Assembly: GCA_947625125.1 (NCBI GenBank)
Contig: CANQNF010000018.1
Location: 1 to 55,650, forward strand
DNA: 55,650 nucleotides
Reading direction: 5' to 3'
Source: an uncultured Clostridia bacterium
GTDB taxonomy: Bacteria > Bacillota > Clostridia > Oscillospirales > Ruminococcaceae
Shown: positions 37,501 through 43,909 of the stretch, in pieces
Numbering within the stretch: position 1 is the first letter of the stretch
Layout: each line of letters opens with the position of its first letter
The notes under the pieces: generated by a model
Seen by the model: only the letters and a program-made list of their open reading frames with translations
Told to the model about the DNA's origin: nothing
Database searches by the model: none
Translations under genes and position numbers: made by a program

Positions 37501-37699
37501 CTTCGGTCTCCCCGGGCGCGGCCGCTTCGCCGCCGTTTGAATCGGGAAGCTGTTCGGGCTCCTCAGCGTCGGCGGGAAGCTGTTCGGTCACGTCGGCAGA
37601 AGCCGATATATCGGGCTCTGCGGGGACCGCGAAGACCTCGGCGGGCGCGATCGAAAGCGTCATCGTCAATGCAAGGAGCAGCGCTAAGAATCGTTTCAT
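28508..37699 (-). CDS. Giant dockerin-bearing surface protein with Ig/FN3/PKD domains
   Basis: This 3063-aa secreted protein starts at 37699 (AAAGGAG upstream; earlier frame rejected). Signal peptide 1-24, then a Pro/Glu/Asp linker to about 115; a long beta-rich region to about 1185; an Ig-like domain (about 1186-1280, GASVTVTF...); FN3-type modules near 1380-1475, 1710-1810 and 1930-2020; a PKD domain near 2026-2110 (SYEWQFGDG); a Cna-B/CarboxypepD-like module near 2110-2190. The last 64 residues are a dockerin: GDVNNDGRVNLLDVN and INDDSAINVLDVN, the second loop with Tyr for the first Asp. No catalytic domain is recognised; it is probably an adhesin or scaffold client. Confidence 0.88.
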   Translation of the reverse strand: MKRFLALLLALTMTLSIAPAEVFAVPAEPDISASADVTEQLPADAEEPEQLPDSNGGEAAAPGETEAPPAADEDVAPPADTVDPAEPADPVDPVLPVEPEVPGIETDGLPVIGGQLPAPEIPTGPSDSVILPFDYGIALMSIPVADNTYYAAAGSAQASLSYIYIPDEYRISSGYKRVFAVDDSGNIVASTDPADSNSASSSSATLYFVREPVAGEKFALKLYGGTVSDANAYDIGTLEIVADPIVTEVSFRTAFSTDSASYGIDVEIAGLKGEPDTDYLVTIIDDAGAVVASSGVSGGGFRYMQYYSSFDKSVSLSYNLARTAELDSSKVYSVKVSRTDGGVLYSTAKTASMTPEEHVAAMAIAAEAAGPVSIADVTIDSTNSALLVKLENFMADTDYNVAVYATTFTSYMTVTAKPNENGVITVPLTSWLGSEYGISPNMTYNVSVSGPNGSASKAVYPSSVPDSTFMTIMSMNSTYLYKSSSTEYTVATTGYNNAAKAIYEADNPTIELRKLNYSSTGTLTSSTRVGSFTISEKNVVHTYINNTIVDVYQFSGTVRPTAALSMTNTLSYALYYNNKLWSYVYGIYDSAPGTAGTATLNVSGFNALTGKVYSVAPDGSYNSFGSVGITKRVLWSVLGKIGISFYAYGANAEKLTVKVMDSEGNVVMTKESAGTATTGSTSFNHVVYFDKPASGLTTGEFYTITATDGTSVVNVADNVEYSGDKVIPIMSLNSYSYETGEFSVSSSVSNFGIANDYYPRNYTIEDVQSNKFPIRRLSDGKVFDGSFVQKAEANGMPYLTYKTAEPLTFGMYNTGSYSSVLIPSANAPKVGPGGSQVGDEINITGAKNFPTGNYTGYILYYNYSDRGYYWSKVPLTVSDGSVKFTMTDLMKQFNGATMSLFIFCNEQLVTSTTFYYYQSSASTTPTPGPGTQLPYETIDATVYAVNRSVLSGNPNAIRGYSPLRSYSFVSSSAIAFMVTAADKYTSYRYATDENSLKSKSYSSLTQYKVNDFGDQYKAAQFNYDLSKEGWTNFYFQFKDSSGNESTVLPFSVLYVKSSADPKITSVAFPSSSLFQHDEVVLVPTNSAVPVVIHCNDPSIPASGRIYFMPVFEKGALNSGGSAVTISGVDKCQGHENCYTVFGYIYSLASIKTYEEQYGKLTALRFYSEVGNTEALTNYYEIKASFDDTVPLEEKNLSIQVSSSYINSKTKINGFGAIPGASVTVTFTGNGTHTVTVNADSDGMFVFTAPEAAEEGYYTVTATCTKDDVTRTTKNNYSFTIDNTAPKITNGTARINSDNPNNGEDGAIITWSNDDYNALITLKKIEGDVETTLIDGVRVGNRSYIDVEPVTLTTKYVIYAVDQAGNKSEEVIITFEDKEPPTSPTGLKVKERTTVMITLTWNAAKDNVGVEKYIITRTDDDGNDPHTFEVPGDTLEFKDEGLTMETYYRYSVVAVDYSGNESEPRTYRTQSARFGIGTASYTAGSNYMQVQASDTENMIISGVVNLYGNSTESLYDYSKIKVILQYRIKESGDEWSELETVEDPADPQNRLFTIDLTTLVDKPGSYEYQFIGTDMYGEVAYGYAISSYKRPYYFDILNDTTKPTFELIEPANGVGGTISVERELAIRAEAKDDVMVKDAIFYGYINDDEEPAAQWSFEVNSKVQRARWVFTPIELKGKVKTNDKLRIVLTAIDTSGNVSEPVSVTYTINADKPNPVRNLVVKERSNDIYLDWDRPEGYDVSKILEDAYTIYRSTSPDGPFEKIGTVWEWPRSSMMNTSYFTDSTIPEAGTYYYYVTAKNEVGNESDPSEIIEAKCALDYESPVITLFTPEDGAEQRKTVKLFASATDNYKLGQAVFEYQKAGDEKWTAIKTVKLEEEARDTVGSFSGDWDISKLEEGEYTVKVSVYDASAVDGSHKANAPAVKTATIKVLKYSAPVAPVLSVETTNSTATLTWTYSGDIDGVAKFEIYTCDAEKGEFKLFKTVAPSALSYEFSLDKNAYYNVKAVDVYGESAVSNTVNAVLKPTDSEKPVAVISPENDIIAAVGEPVKLSAELSSDNTGIVSYEWQFGDGLSSTGVNVTHTYTADNDYTVTLTVKDAAGNVGTADANVKVVDLSSNSEYLKLELTVVDGAVGASKTVPGAMLTFHTEDSTILDKTYTADENGKISVILKKAVYTVSCIASGYSQTTKTLNLVPYTGTFEQLFAISSGNLVSGELTAKEMTKEEIIEAGIDYSDPRNQHIDKFTVTLKFYEGLDVKYEVVLGHKNRETGEFTTGGPVHLEHESKGVNGDGDIISVWAYPISEHFLLVIYGEAHWLKEMYQVDLMVLNGNRVEHLEDVKAELVLPDGLSFAAMNAGSQSAEQYADIIGSSESKTFTWYVRGDKEGSYYLTANVNAVSVEGAASSDVSETYKTSEPIRVYAGSALQMTVTAPSLARRGEMYYVQIDLENVSDKPIYDLVFHIDGVEQYKVLDYKDDEKMILLDSTTKDLTVPAKVFNPGDKIRVTIGTNILFNGAVELIRYSKFSAILDPVYVLSLMSKASLEGSTTSIPCKCIIEPVGKVGLLDGTIAEGIERYFGFEKLLGYKKDFDFTGSAIEVLGEIFDIPMVSEAMTTLELLDVESEYTYDVTIEHGTPGANTISGNVVEIESANTENSYIDASSGSMKLTSGGLNIKAVAPGEERVIIKAVPADPEKNEERTYEFNFIVTDGEIKSTVTAEPNGAETVYVDSAEAVKALEDLTEQALEEATDNPYEHFDSVYAIDSGADDAHVGLKAAEISAVMGRDFVTHIGIESENADVKLDRKVIEQLSGKDMAVDVVKLTEDEAASKFGETYKTSPTYEVTLKSGGAEVSELKGKAEIAIPYKFASGEDKNSIVVQHIDDGGNAEQLDFEYKDGSVVFETDSFSCFRITKLTDELPKSSPEITGDIFSGGKLKAAVEGAEDGDLVYKWYRGDNFDEPIYVGAEYTVRPEDSEQKLTVRAYGTGDPYSEDLYVSAEIEIPDLSETYIKGDVNNDGRVNLLDVNLVIDYISNGYSSEGMKVFIKPAAYINDDSAINVLDVNALIDLITS

Positions 37700-37779
37700 A
37701 TAATTTCTCCTTTCGGAAGATATTTTGCAAACAGCACCATGCGGACATGGCATGACACACCGGTGTTATTATAAAAACT

Positions 37780-37849
37780 ATTTTATCAAATTGAAGTTAA
37801 TAAAGCAAGTGGTTTTTGGACAAAATAGTAAACAAATTTACCCCCCCCC
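37780..37849 (-). promoter_or_regulatory. Promoter of the dockerin/cohesin-like operon with an upstream poly-C tract
   Basis: On the minus strand, TTGCTT (37808-37803) and TAAAAT (37785-37780) have a 17-nt spacer. Thirty-two bases upstream of the -35 box is a run of nine C (37841-37849, G on the transcribed strand), a homopolymer long enough to change length by slippage and so tune the promoter. Confidence 0.6.
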
Positions 37850-38143
37850 GTCGGATTTTTTAGCTATTTTGCATAAATCCGGTGTGAGAGAGGGTACGCG
37901 AGCCCGAGAATCCGGGGTGAGAATTTTTGAGGAAATCGAGGGGATCTTTCTCGCGGATCGGGAGGGGTACTATTTATATAGGGGAGGCAAACGACAGGGC
38001 TTTGCGGCATGAACCTTTATCGGCGGGCAAAAAGAGCGCCGACGATTTAATTTCAGCGCGCGCCCGGCTAAGCCGGGAAAAGTAAGCGCTATTTTCCTAA
38101 CCATCCCACATAACCCCTTTTATGAGCCCTCCCCCACAAAAAC
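37850..38143. other. Intergenic stretch between lysC and the surface operon
   Basis: No gene or RNA recognised. It holds a few small inverted repeats (for example GCCCGGCTAAGCCGGG near 38066-38081), and no frame has a ribosome binding site that I would accept. Confidence 0.5.
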
Positions 38144-38172
38144 CCGCACCTTGCTTTACAGCACGGTGCGGT
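38141..38172 (-). terminator. Terminator of lysC
   Basis: On the minus strand, CCGCACC (38171-38165) pairs with GGTGCGG (38150-38144), followed by GTTTTTGTG. The loop can fold further as GTGCTGTAAAGCA. Confidence 0.8.
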
Positions 38173-38189
38173 TCATCATATTCCGTTTT

Positions 38190-39527
38190 TTATAGCCTCT
38201 GCGTCACGAAAATATCGTAAACGGCCTTGACGGACGCCTCGAAATCTTCCGAGGCGATGCCGACGATGACGTTAAGCTCGCTCGAACCCTGGTCTATCAT
38301 CTTGACGTTGACTTTGGCATGCGCGAGCGCCGCAAATATCCTCGCGGCCGTTCCGCGCTGGGACTTCATGCCCCTGCCGACGACCGCCAAAAGCGCGACG
38401 TCGCGGTCTATCTCAATTTTGTCCGGCTTGCAGGACGACTCTATTTCGCCTAAAATCTGCTTCTCCTTGGCCTCGAACTCGTCCTTGTGGACGATTATCG
38501 ACATCGTGTCGATGCCCGACGGCATGTGCTCGAAGCTGACTCCGTTGTCCTCGAACGCCTCAAGTATCCTCCTGCCGAAGCCGAGCTCGCTGTTCATCAT
38601 ATCCTTTTCGATCGTGACGGTGACGAAGCCCCTCTTGCCGGCGATGCCGGTGATGACGTAGGGGGAGGTGTCGTCGGGGGCGTCCTCGACTATCATGGTG
38701 CCCTCGTCCTCGGGGCGGTTGGTGTTTCTTATGTTTATAGGTATGCCGGCTTGACGCACGGGGAAAATAGCGTCCTCGTGAAAGACCTGCGCGCCCATGT
38801 ATGCGAGCTCCCTGAGCTCTCTGTAGGTGATTATTTTTACGGGTTCGGGGTCGGGCACTATCCTCGGGTCGCATACGAGATACCCCGAAATATCGGTCCA
38901 GTTTTCATAGACGTCGGCTCCCACGGCCGCCGCAACTATAGCGCCGGTTATATCGGAGCCACCGCGTGAAAACGTCTTGACGGTGTCGTTGGGCATAGAG
39001 CCGTAGAACCCCGGTATAACGGCGTTCCCAAGCTCCTCAAGCCTTTCGCGGACGGCGTTGCAGGTCTCTTTCAGCTTAAGCTTTCCGTCCTCGCCGAAAA
39101 AGATGACGTCGGCCGCGTCGACAAATTCAAATCCGAGGTACTCGGCAAGAATGATACCGTTGAGGTATTCGCCCCTTGAGGCGGCATAGTCCCGTCCGGC
39201 ACGGGCAAGAAAGCTCATCCTTATGGTGGAAAATTCTTTCATAAGACGGCTCTCCATCTCAATGCCGAGGCCGAGGTCTTTGATTATATCGGTATATCTT
39301 GCGACGATGGCCTCGAACATCTCGGTGAAATCGGCGCCTCTTGCGGCCGCGTCGTAGCATGCATAAAGCATATCCGTGACCTTTGTATCCTTTGAGAATC
39401 GCTTGCCGGGAGCCGACGGGACAACATATTTTCTTGACGGCTCGGCCTTGATGATACCCGCAACTTTTTTAAACTGATTGGCGTCCGCTAAAGAGCTTCC
39501 GCCGAACTTAACTACTTTGGTTGACAA
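38190..39527 (-). CDS. lysC: Aspartate kinase
   Basis: This 445-aa monofunctional enzyme phosphorylates aspartate, the first step to Lys, Thr, Met and diaminopimelate. The start is TTG at 39527 with AAGGAG 8 nt upstream, giving STKVVKFGGSSLAD, the family's ATP-binding start. TFSRGGSDITGA near residue 200 and two C-terminal ACT regulatory domains (about 300-440, VAVVGRGM variant LLAVVGRGMKSQ) are clear. A consensus promoter lies close upstream and there is no lysine riboswitch, so control is probably allosteric. Confidence 0.95.
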   Translation of the reverse strand: MSTKVVKFGGSSLADANQFKKVAGIIKAEPSRKYVVPSAPGKRFSKDTKVTDMLYACYDAAARGADFTEMFEAIVARYTDIIKDLGLGIEMESRLMKEFSTIRMSFLARAGRDYAASRGEYLNGIILAEYLGFEFVDAADVIFFGEDGKLKLKETCNAVRERLEELGNAVIPGFYGSMPNDTVKTFSRGGSDITGAIVAAAVGADVYENWTDISGYLVCDPRIVPDPEPVKIITYRELRELAYMGAQVFHEDAIFPVRQAGIPINIRNTNRPEDEGTMIVEDAPDDTSPYVITGIAGKRGFVTVTIEKDMMNSELGFGRRILEAFEDNGVSFEHMPSGIDTMSIIVHKDEFEAKEKQILGEIESSCKPDKIEIDRDVALLAVVGRGMKSQRGTAARIFAALAHAKVNVKMIDQGSSELNVIVGIASEDFEASVKAVYDIFVTQRL

Positions 39528-39570
39528 GTCTATCGCTCCTTGTGAAACATTCTGATACACAGCTTAGTAT

Positions 39571-39599
39571 ATTATATTATTTAAGACCGATTTAGTCAA
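39571..39599 (-). promoter_or_regulatory. SigA promoter of lysC
   Basis: On the minus strand, TTGACT (39599-39594) and TATAAT (39576-39571) are separated by 17 nt. The leader is about 35 nt, leaving no room for a riboswitch. Confidence 0.85.
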
Positions 39600-39731
39600 C
39601 CCCCAAAAGATACGAAATATTCGGGCAATTCAAGGTGTGTTTTTGTGAAAAACGATTGTGTTTTGTGGGAGTACAACGCAAAACCCGCACTGCGTATTAT
39701 TACACAGTGCGGAATTTTTGTCATTATTACT

Positions 39732-40190
39732 TTACTTGCCCTCGGAGGCGGATTTTACCGCTTCGTGCATCGTCTTTATCTCTTTAAGGGACTTGCCGAG
39801 CGCCTTTTCGGCCTCGCTGAGAGTGGCGGTCAGCTTATCCGTCATCGCGTTTCTAATGCTCAAGTCCATCGCCTTGGCCTGCGCGGTCAGCTCGTCGGCG
39901 GTCTCTTGGGCGCGCTTGACGATCTCGCTCTCGGAAACCAAAACCTTTGCGCGCTCCTCGGCCTCTTTAATGATCTCCTCGGCCTTGGCGTTCGCGTCGT
40001 TTAATATATCGGAGCGGTCGGCGACCATCTCCTTGGCGCGCTTTATTTCGGTGGGGAGGTTATAGCGGATGTTGTCGATATACTCCCTGAGCTTTTCCGA
40101 GTCGATCATGCACTTCTTGTTGGAAAAAGGCACCGTCACCGACTTGTCGATAAGGTCGTCCATCATCTCTAAAATTTCGTCGATAGTCAT
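39732..40190 (-). CDS. Coiled-coil protein of the rsmD-coaD operon
   Basis: This 152-aa, mostly helical charged protein has a long coiled coil at about residues 50-115 (AKEMVADRSDILNDANAKAEEIIKEAEERAK with gaps), similar to F/V-type ATPase stalk or DivIVA-like segments. It has no membrane segment. A protein of this sort commonly follows coaD in clostridia and is annotated only loosely. Its ATG overlaps the coaD stop, so it is translationally coupled. Function unknown. Confidence 0.75.
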   Translation of the reverse strand: MTIDEILEMMDDLIDKSVTVPFSNKKCMIDSEKLREYIDNIRYNLPTEIKRAKEMVADRSDILNDANAKAEEIIKEAEERAKVLVSESEIVKRAQETADELTAQAKAMDLSIRNAMTDKLTATLSEAEKALGKSLKEIKTMHEAVKSASEGK

Positions 40191-40687
40191 TTTTCTGCCT
40201 CCTGATTCTTATAAAGTCTTTCCGTTATTATTCCGGCGATCTCTTTCGGCACGAAGCTCTCGATATCCCCGCCGAACGAGGCTATCTGGCGGACGACGGA
40301 GGAACTGAGATACATGTTCTCCGACCTTGCGACCAAAAACACCGTCTCGGCCTCTCCGTAGAGCTTTCGGTTCACAAGCGCCATCTGAAACTCGTTTTCA
40401 AAGTCCGTCATGGCCCGAATTCCCTTTACTATGGCGCATGCTTTTTTCTCTCTTACATAGTCGGCGAGCAGTCCGTCGAACGACTCCACCGCGACGTTTT
40501 TTATCCCCGGCAGAGCTTTTTTTATCAGCCCGACCCGCTCCTCGGCAGTGAACACCGGGTGCTTGTCGACGTTTTTCGACACTAAGACGATGACCCTGTC
40601 AAACAAGGCCGCCGCACGCGTTATTATGTCTATATGACCAAGCGTCACGGGGTCGAACGATCCCGGGCAAACAGCTATTCTTTCCAT
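40187..40687 (-). CDS. coaD: Phosphopantetheine adenylyltransferase
   Basis: This 166-aa nucleotidyltransferase makes dephospho-CoA from 4'-phosphopantetheine and ATP. CPGSFDPVTLGHIDII near residues 7-22 contains the HxGH-type site (TLGH), and EYLYLSSS is represented by ENMYLSSSVVRQIA near 125. It sits between rsmD and the coiled-coil gene, one nucleotide from rsmD. Confidence 0.96.
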   Translation of the reverse strand: MERIAVCPGSFDPVTLGHIDIITRAAALFDRVIVLVSKNVDKHPVFTAEERVGLIKKALPGIKNVAVESFDGLLADYVREKKACAIVKGIRAMTDFENEFQMALVNRKLYGEAETVFLVARSENMYLSSSVVRQIASFGGDIESFVPKEIAGIITERLYKNQEAEK

Positions 40688-40688
40688 T

Positions 40689-41228
40689 TTATTCCTCCGA
40701 CCGATACGTCGTCAGCGCGACGTTTTTTCCGTACGAATAGTCCTTTTTCTTTACAAGACTGCCGATCTTTTCGGGCAGTACAAGCTCCCCCTCATGTTCG
40801 CAGACGATTATCCCATCCTGTGCCAAGCGTTCGCCCAAAAGCGGCAGCGCTTTCTCGATAAGCCCCTGCCTGTACGGCGGGTCAAGAAGTATTATATCAT
40901 ACTCCCCGGGCCTTTTTAAGAACTCCAGAACGTCGGCGTTGACGGTTTTTGACTGCTCTGTAAAGCCGCAGCTCTCGATATTTTCGCGCGAACATTCCAC
41001 GCTCTGGCGGCTCCTGTCGACGAATACGCAGCTTTTTGCGCCTCTGCTCAAAGCTTCTATTCCGAGCTGTCCGCTGCCCGAAAACAAATCGAGGACCGAA
41101 GCGCCCGGGACGTCGAACTGTATTATCGAAAAAACGGCTTCCTTGACCTTGTCCGAGGTCGGACGGACCTCGAGACCGTCGAGGGTCCTTAAGCGCTTTC
41201 CTCTCGCGCTGCCGGTTATCACTCTCAT
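40689..41228 (-). CDS. rsmD: 16S rRNA (guanine(966)-N(2))-methyltransferase
   Basis: This 179-aa SAM-dependent enzyme methylates G966 of 16S rRNA. MRVITGSARGKRL at the start, VLDLFSGSGQLGIEALSRGA (SAM motif I) near residue 45, and the N2-methylation motif DPPY near 117 are all present. AAGGAG precedes the ATG. First gene of a three-gene operon with coaD. Confidence 0.95.
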   Translation of the reverse strand: MRVITGSARGKRLRTLDGLEVRPTSDKVKEAVFSIIQFDVPGASVLDLFSGSGQLGIEALSRGAKSCVFVDRSRQSVECSRENIESCGFTEQSKTVNADVLEFLKRPGEYDIILLDPPYRQGLIEKALPLLGERLAQDGIIVCEHEGELVLPEKIGSLVKKKDYSYGKNVALTTYRSEE

Positions 41229-41290
41229 AGTATATGCTCCTTGAACGGCGGATATTTTCCCGCCCGTCTCATAATATGCCCTTTTTATAC

Positions 41291-41319
41291 ATTATAACCG
41301 AAATATGCCGGTTTGTCCA
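41291..41319 (-). promoter_or_regulatory. SigA promoter of rsmD-coaD
   Basis: On the minus strand, TGGACA (41319-41314) and TATAAT (41296-41291) with a 17-nt spacer lie between uvrC and rsmD. Confidence 0.8.
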
Positions 41320-41333
41320 TAGTTTTTGAAAAA

Positions 41334-43184
41334 TTATTTGACGCCCGAAATAAACCCCGAAATCACCTCTTCGGCCTTGTCCTCGCTTATTCTCATGACC
41401 TTGGCTATCTCCCCGGGAGTCGCCTCCCTGAGCGCCTGCTTGGTCTTGAATTCCCGAAGCAGAGCCTGAGCCTTTTTCGGGCCTATGCCGGGTATCTTCG
41501 TTATCTCCGATTCGAGGGTCTCGGCACGGTGCTTGCTCGTCTGGAAAGATATGGTATACCTGTGGACTTCGTCCTGAAGCCTTGTCAGCATGTTGAAAAC
41601 CGACCTGTTTTTCGAGATGACTATTTCGCGGCCGTCGGGGGATACGACGGCTCTTGTGCGGTGGCGGTCGTCCTTGACAAGCCCGTATACCGGGCATTTT
41701 ACCCCCATCTCCGAGAGCATGGGCGCGACGGCGGCGACGTGTCCCTTTCCGCCGTCCAAAAATATCAGGTTAGGCATCGTCGCAAAGCCGGTGTCTTTGC
41801 ACTCAGGATCGAAATAGTTTTCAAACCTCCGCTTTAAGACCTCTCTCATCGAGGCGTAGTCGTCCTGCTCGGCTACGGTTTTTATGTTGAATTTTTTATA
41901 AAATCTCTTTGCGGGCCTGCCGTTGTCAAGTACCACCATCCCGCCCACCATGCTCGAGGAGGCGATGTTTGAAATGTCGTAGCATTCGATATAAAGCGGC
42001 GGCTTTCCGAGCCCCAAAAGCTTTCCCATGTCCTCAAGAGTGGCTATCTCCCTGCCGCTTCTGCCGACGTTTAAGGACAGCCTTTCCGCGGCGTTTGAGG
42101 CGGCGAGCCTGACAAGCGTCGCCATCTCTCCGCGTTTGGGCTCGTTTATGTGCACCGCATGCCCCGACTTTTCACGGAAAAATCTCTCCATGTCCTCTTT
42201 CGAGTCGGTCGCTTCGTCGATATAGATTTCTTTCGGAATTCTTGCGCCGTATGAATAATACTGCGTCAGAAAATCGTCGCGGGTCTCGTTTTCGTCCTCG
42301 GTCTCGCCCAAAATAAAGTCGGACTTGTCGGTCAGCTTTCCGCCGCGGTAATTGAGGACGGCTGCGCAGCATTCCTGACCGTTTCGGGAAAAAGCTATCA
42401 CGTCGCAGTCGGGGACGTTCTTGCCTATGACGTTCTGGGTCTCGGCGGCCCGTGAAATTGCCGCAATGCGGTCTCTGAGCATGGCCGCCCTCTCAAATTC
42501 GAGATTTTCGGCGGCGGCCTCCATCTCGGCGGTCATCGACTCCACCGAAGCCGTGCTCCCGGATTTTATATACTCAACCGCCTCGTCGATTATCGCCCTG
42601 TATTCGTCCGGCTTGAAACAGCCCCTGCAAAGCCCTATGCAGCGCTTTATCTGGTAGTTCAGGCAGGGCCGCTCCTTTCCGAAATCCCTCGGAAATACTC
42701 TGCGGCATGTCGGAAGCATGAATACGCGGTTGACCTCCTCGACGGTCTGCTTTGACGTAAAGGAGGAGGTGTAGGGGCCGATGAACTCTCCGGGGCCTTT
42801 TTTCTGCATTTCCCGGGTGATTCGCGGGTACTCCTCATCGGAAATTTTTATATAGCTGTAGCCCTTGTCGTCCTTGAGGAGGATGTTGTACTTCGGCTTA
42901 TGCTGTTTTATGAGGGAATTTTCAAGGACCAGCGCCTCGTACTCCGAATCGGTGACGATAAACTCGTAGTCGTAGACGTTCGAGACCATCTTTGCGACTT
43001 TCGGCAGGTGTTCCGAATCCCGAAAATAGGACGATACCCGGTTGTGCAGGTTTTTCGCCTTGCCTATATAGATTATCGTCCCGGCCTTGTTTTTCATGAT
43101 GTAGCAGCCCGGAAGATGCGAAAGCTTCGCGGTCTTGTCCCGAAGATAGGGCAGTCTCGGGTTGTCCTCCAACGTCACGCGCAC
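41334..43184 (-). CDS. uvrC: Excinuclease ABC subunit C
   Basis: This 616-aa endonuclease makes both incisions in nucleotide excision repair with UvrA and UvrB. The order is complete: GIY-YIG nuclease at the N-terminus (LPGCYIMKNKAGTIIYIGKA), UVR domain near residues 205-240 (ENLEFERAAMLRDRI), the RNase H-like C-terminal nuclease with YDISN and DGGKGH, and a helix-hairpin-helix tail (IPGIGPKKAQALL). The start is GTG at 43184 with AGGGAGG upstream. A promoter, a structured RNA and a terminator precede it, so expression is probably attenuated. Confidence 0.96.
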   Translation of the reverse strand: MRVTLEDNPRLPYLRDKTAKLSHLPGCYIMKNKAGTIIYIGKAKNLHNRVSSYFRDSEHLPKVAKMVSNVYDYEFIVTDSEYEALVLENSLIKQHKPKYNILLKDDKGYSYIKISDEEYPRITREMQKKGPGEFIGPYTSSFTSKQTVEEVNRVFMLPTCRRVFPRDFGKERPCLNYQIKRCIGLCRGCFKPDEYRAIIDEAVEYIKSGSTASVESMTAEMEAAAENLEFERAAMLRDRIAAISRAAETQNVIGKNVPDCDVIAFSRNGQECCAAVLNYRGGKLTDKSDFILGETEDENETRDDFLTQYYSYGARIPKEIYIDEATDSKEDMERFFREKSGHAVHINEPKRGEMATLVRLAASNAAERLSLNVGRSGREIATLEDMGKLLGLGKPPLYIECYDISNIASSSMVGGMVVLDNGRPAKRFYKKFNIKTVAEQDDYASMREVLKRRFENYFDPECKDTGFATMPNLIFLDGGKGHVAAVAPMLSEMGVKCPVYGLVKDDRHRTRAVVSPDGREIVISKNRSVFNMLTRLQDEVHRYTISFQTSKHRAETLESEITKIPGIGPKKAQALLREFKTKQALREATPGEIAKVMRISEDKAEEVISGFISGVK

Positions 43185-43204
43185 GGTATCGCCTCCCTAA
43201 TGAT

Positions 43205-43340
43205 GAGATAAAAAACCCGCCTTGAGAAATCAAAGCGGGCAAAAGCAGCATTTTGGCGGGTGTGCCCCTTCCCGCATTTCTTTTGACCCAAAGGGTGCGT
43301 AGCAGCACGGTCTCTACTTCAAAACGCTGTCTTATTGTAC
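43205..43340 (-). ncRNA. Candidate structured leader or small RNA upstream of uvrC
   Basis: A transcript of about 128 nt is bounded by a good promoter (43345-43373) and an intrinsic terminator (43239-43210). Its body is closed by a 10-bp stem (43320-43329 with 43246-43255, one G-U). Inside are a hairpin closed by 43271-43275/43256-43260 and another with 43309-43312/43285-43288 and 43305-43308/43295-43298. I could not match it to 6S, SRP, tmRNA, T-box or any riboswitch consensus I know. uvrC begins 26 nt after the terminator, so it is either a free small RNA or an attenuating leader. Confidence 0.6.
43210..43239 (-). terminator. Terminator between the structured RNA and uvrC
   Basis: On the minus strand, CCCGCTTTGA (43239-43230) pairs with TCAAGGCGGG (43225-43216) around a UUUC loop, followed by six U. 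Confidence 0.85.
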
Positions 43341-43344
43341 TTTG

Positions 43345-43373
43345 ATTATAACATATTTATTCTTTTTTGTAAA
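43345..43373 (-). promoter_or_regulatory. SigA promoter of the structured RNA/uvrC
   Basis: On the minus strand, TTTACA (43373-43368) and TATAAT (43350-43345) are spaced 17 nt. Confidence 0.8.
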
Positions 43374-43417
43374 TAGGTCATGAAGATTTCCGACTTCTAT
43401 CCTCTATCCTCTATCCC

Positions 43418-43891
43418 CTAATCCTCTATATAGATTTTCTTTATTCTCTGCTCTTTCAGCGGTCTGTCCCTGAAGTCGGTCTTTGCAGACGCTATCTCGT
43501 CGACGGTCTCTATGCCCTCGACGACTCTGCCGAACGCGGCGTACTGTCCGTCAAGATGGGGAGCGTCCTTATGCATGATGAAAAACTGAGACGAAGCGGA
43601 ATCGGGGTTTTGCGAACGCGCCATCGATATAACGCCCCTTGTGTGCTTTAAGGGGTTGTTCCAGCCGTTTGACAGAAACTCGCCCTTGATTTTTTCCTTT
43701 GCGCCGCCCATGCCGGTGCCCTCGGGATCTCCGCCCTGTATCATGAACCCGGAGATGACCCTGTGGAAGATAAGCCCGTCGTAAAAGCCCTCGCTTACGA
43801 GCTTCTCAAAGTTTTTCACCGTTATGGGAGCCGCCTCGGGACAGAGCTCAAGCCTGATTTTTTTGCCGTTTTCCATTTCGATAGTTACCAT
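43418..43891 (-). CDS. Cyclophilin-type peptidyl-prolyl isomerase
   Basis: This 157-aa cyclophilin catalyses cis-trans isomerisation of prolyl bonds. YDGLIFHRVISGFMIQGGDPEGTGMGG near residues 38-64 (given as the family's FHRVI..FMIQGGDP block) and ISMARSQNPDSASSQFFI near 87-104 are characteristic. There is no signal peptide, so it is cytosolic. It lies 18 nt after a lipoprotein gene and is co-transcribed with it. Confidence 0.94.
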   Translation of the reverse strand: MVTIEMENGKKIRLELCPEAAPITVKNFEKLVSEGFYDGLIFHRVISGFMIQGGDPEGTGMGGAKEKIKGEFLSNGWNNPLKHTRGVISMARSQNPDSASSQFFIMHKDAPHLDGQYAAFGRVVEGIETVDEIASAKTDFRDRPLKEQRIKKIYIED

Positions 43892-43909
43892 AATTATTCT
43901 CCTTTAAAA

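Noticed and set aside
43205-43340. 6S, SRP or tmRNA for the RNA before uvrC
   Set aside because: It is too short for 6S or tmRNA and lacks the SRP GGAAG-type tetraloop and AGCAG core.
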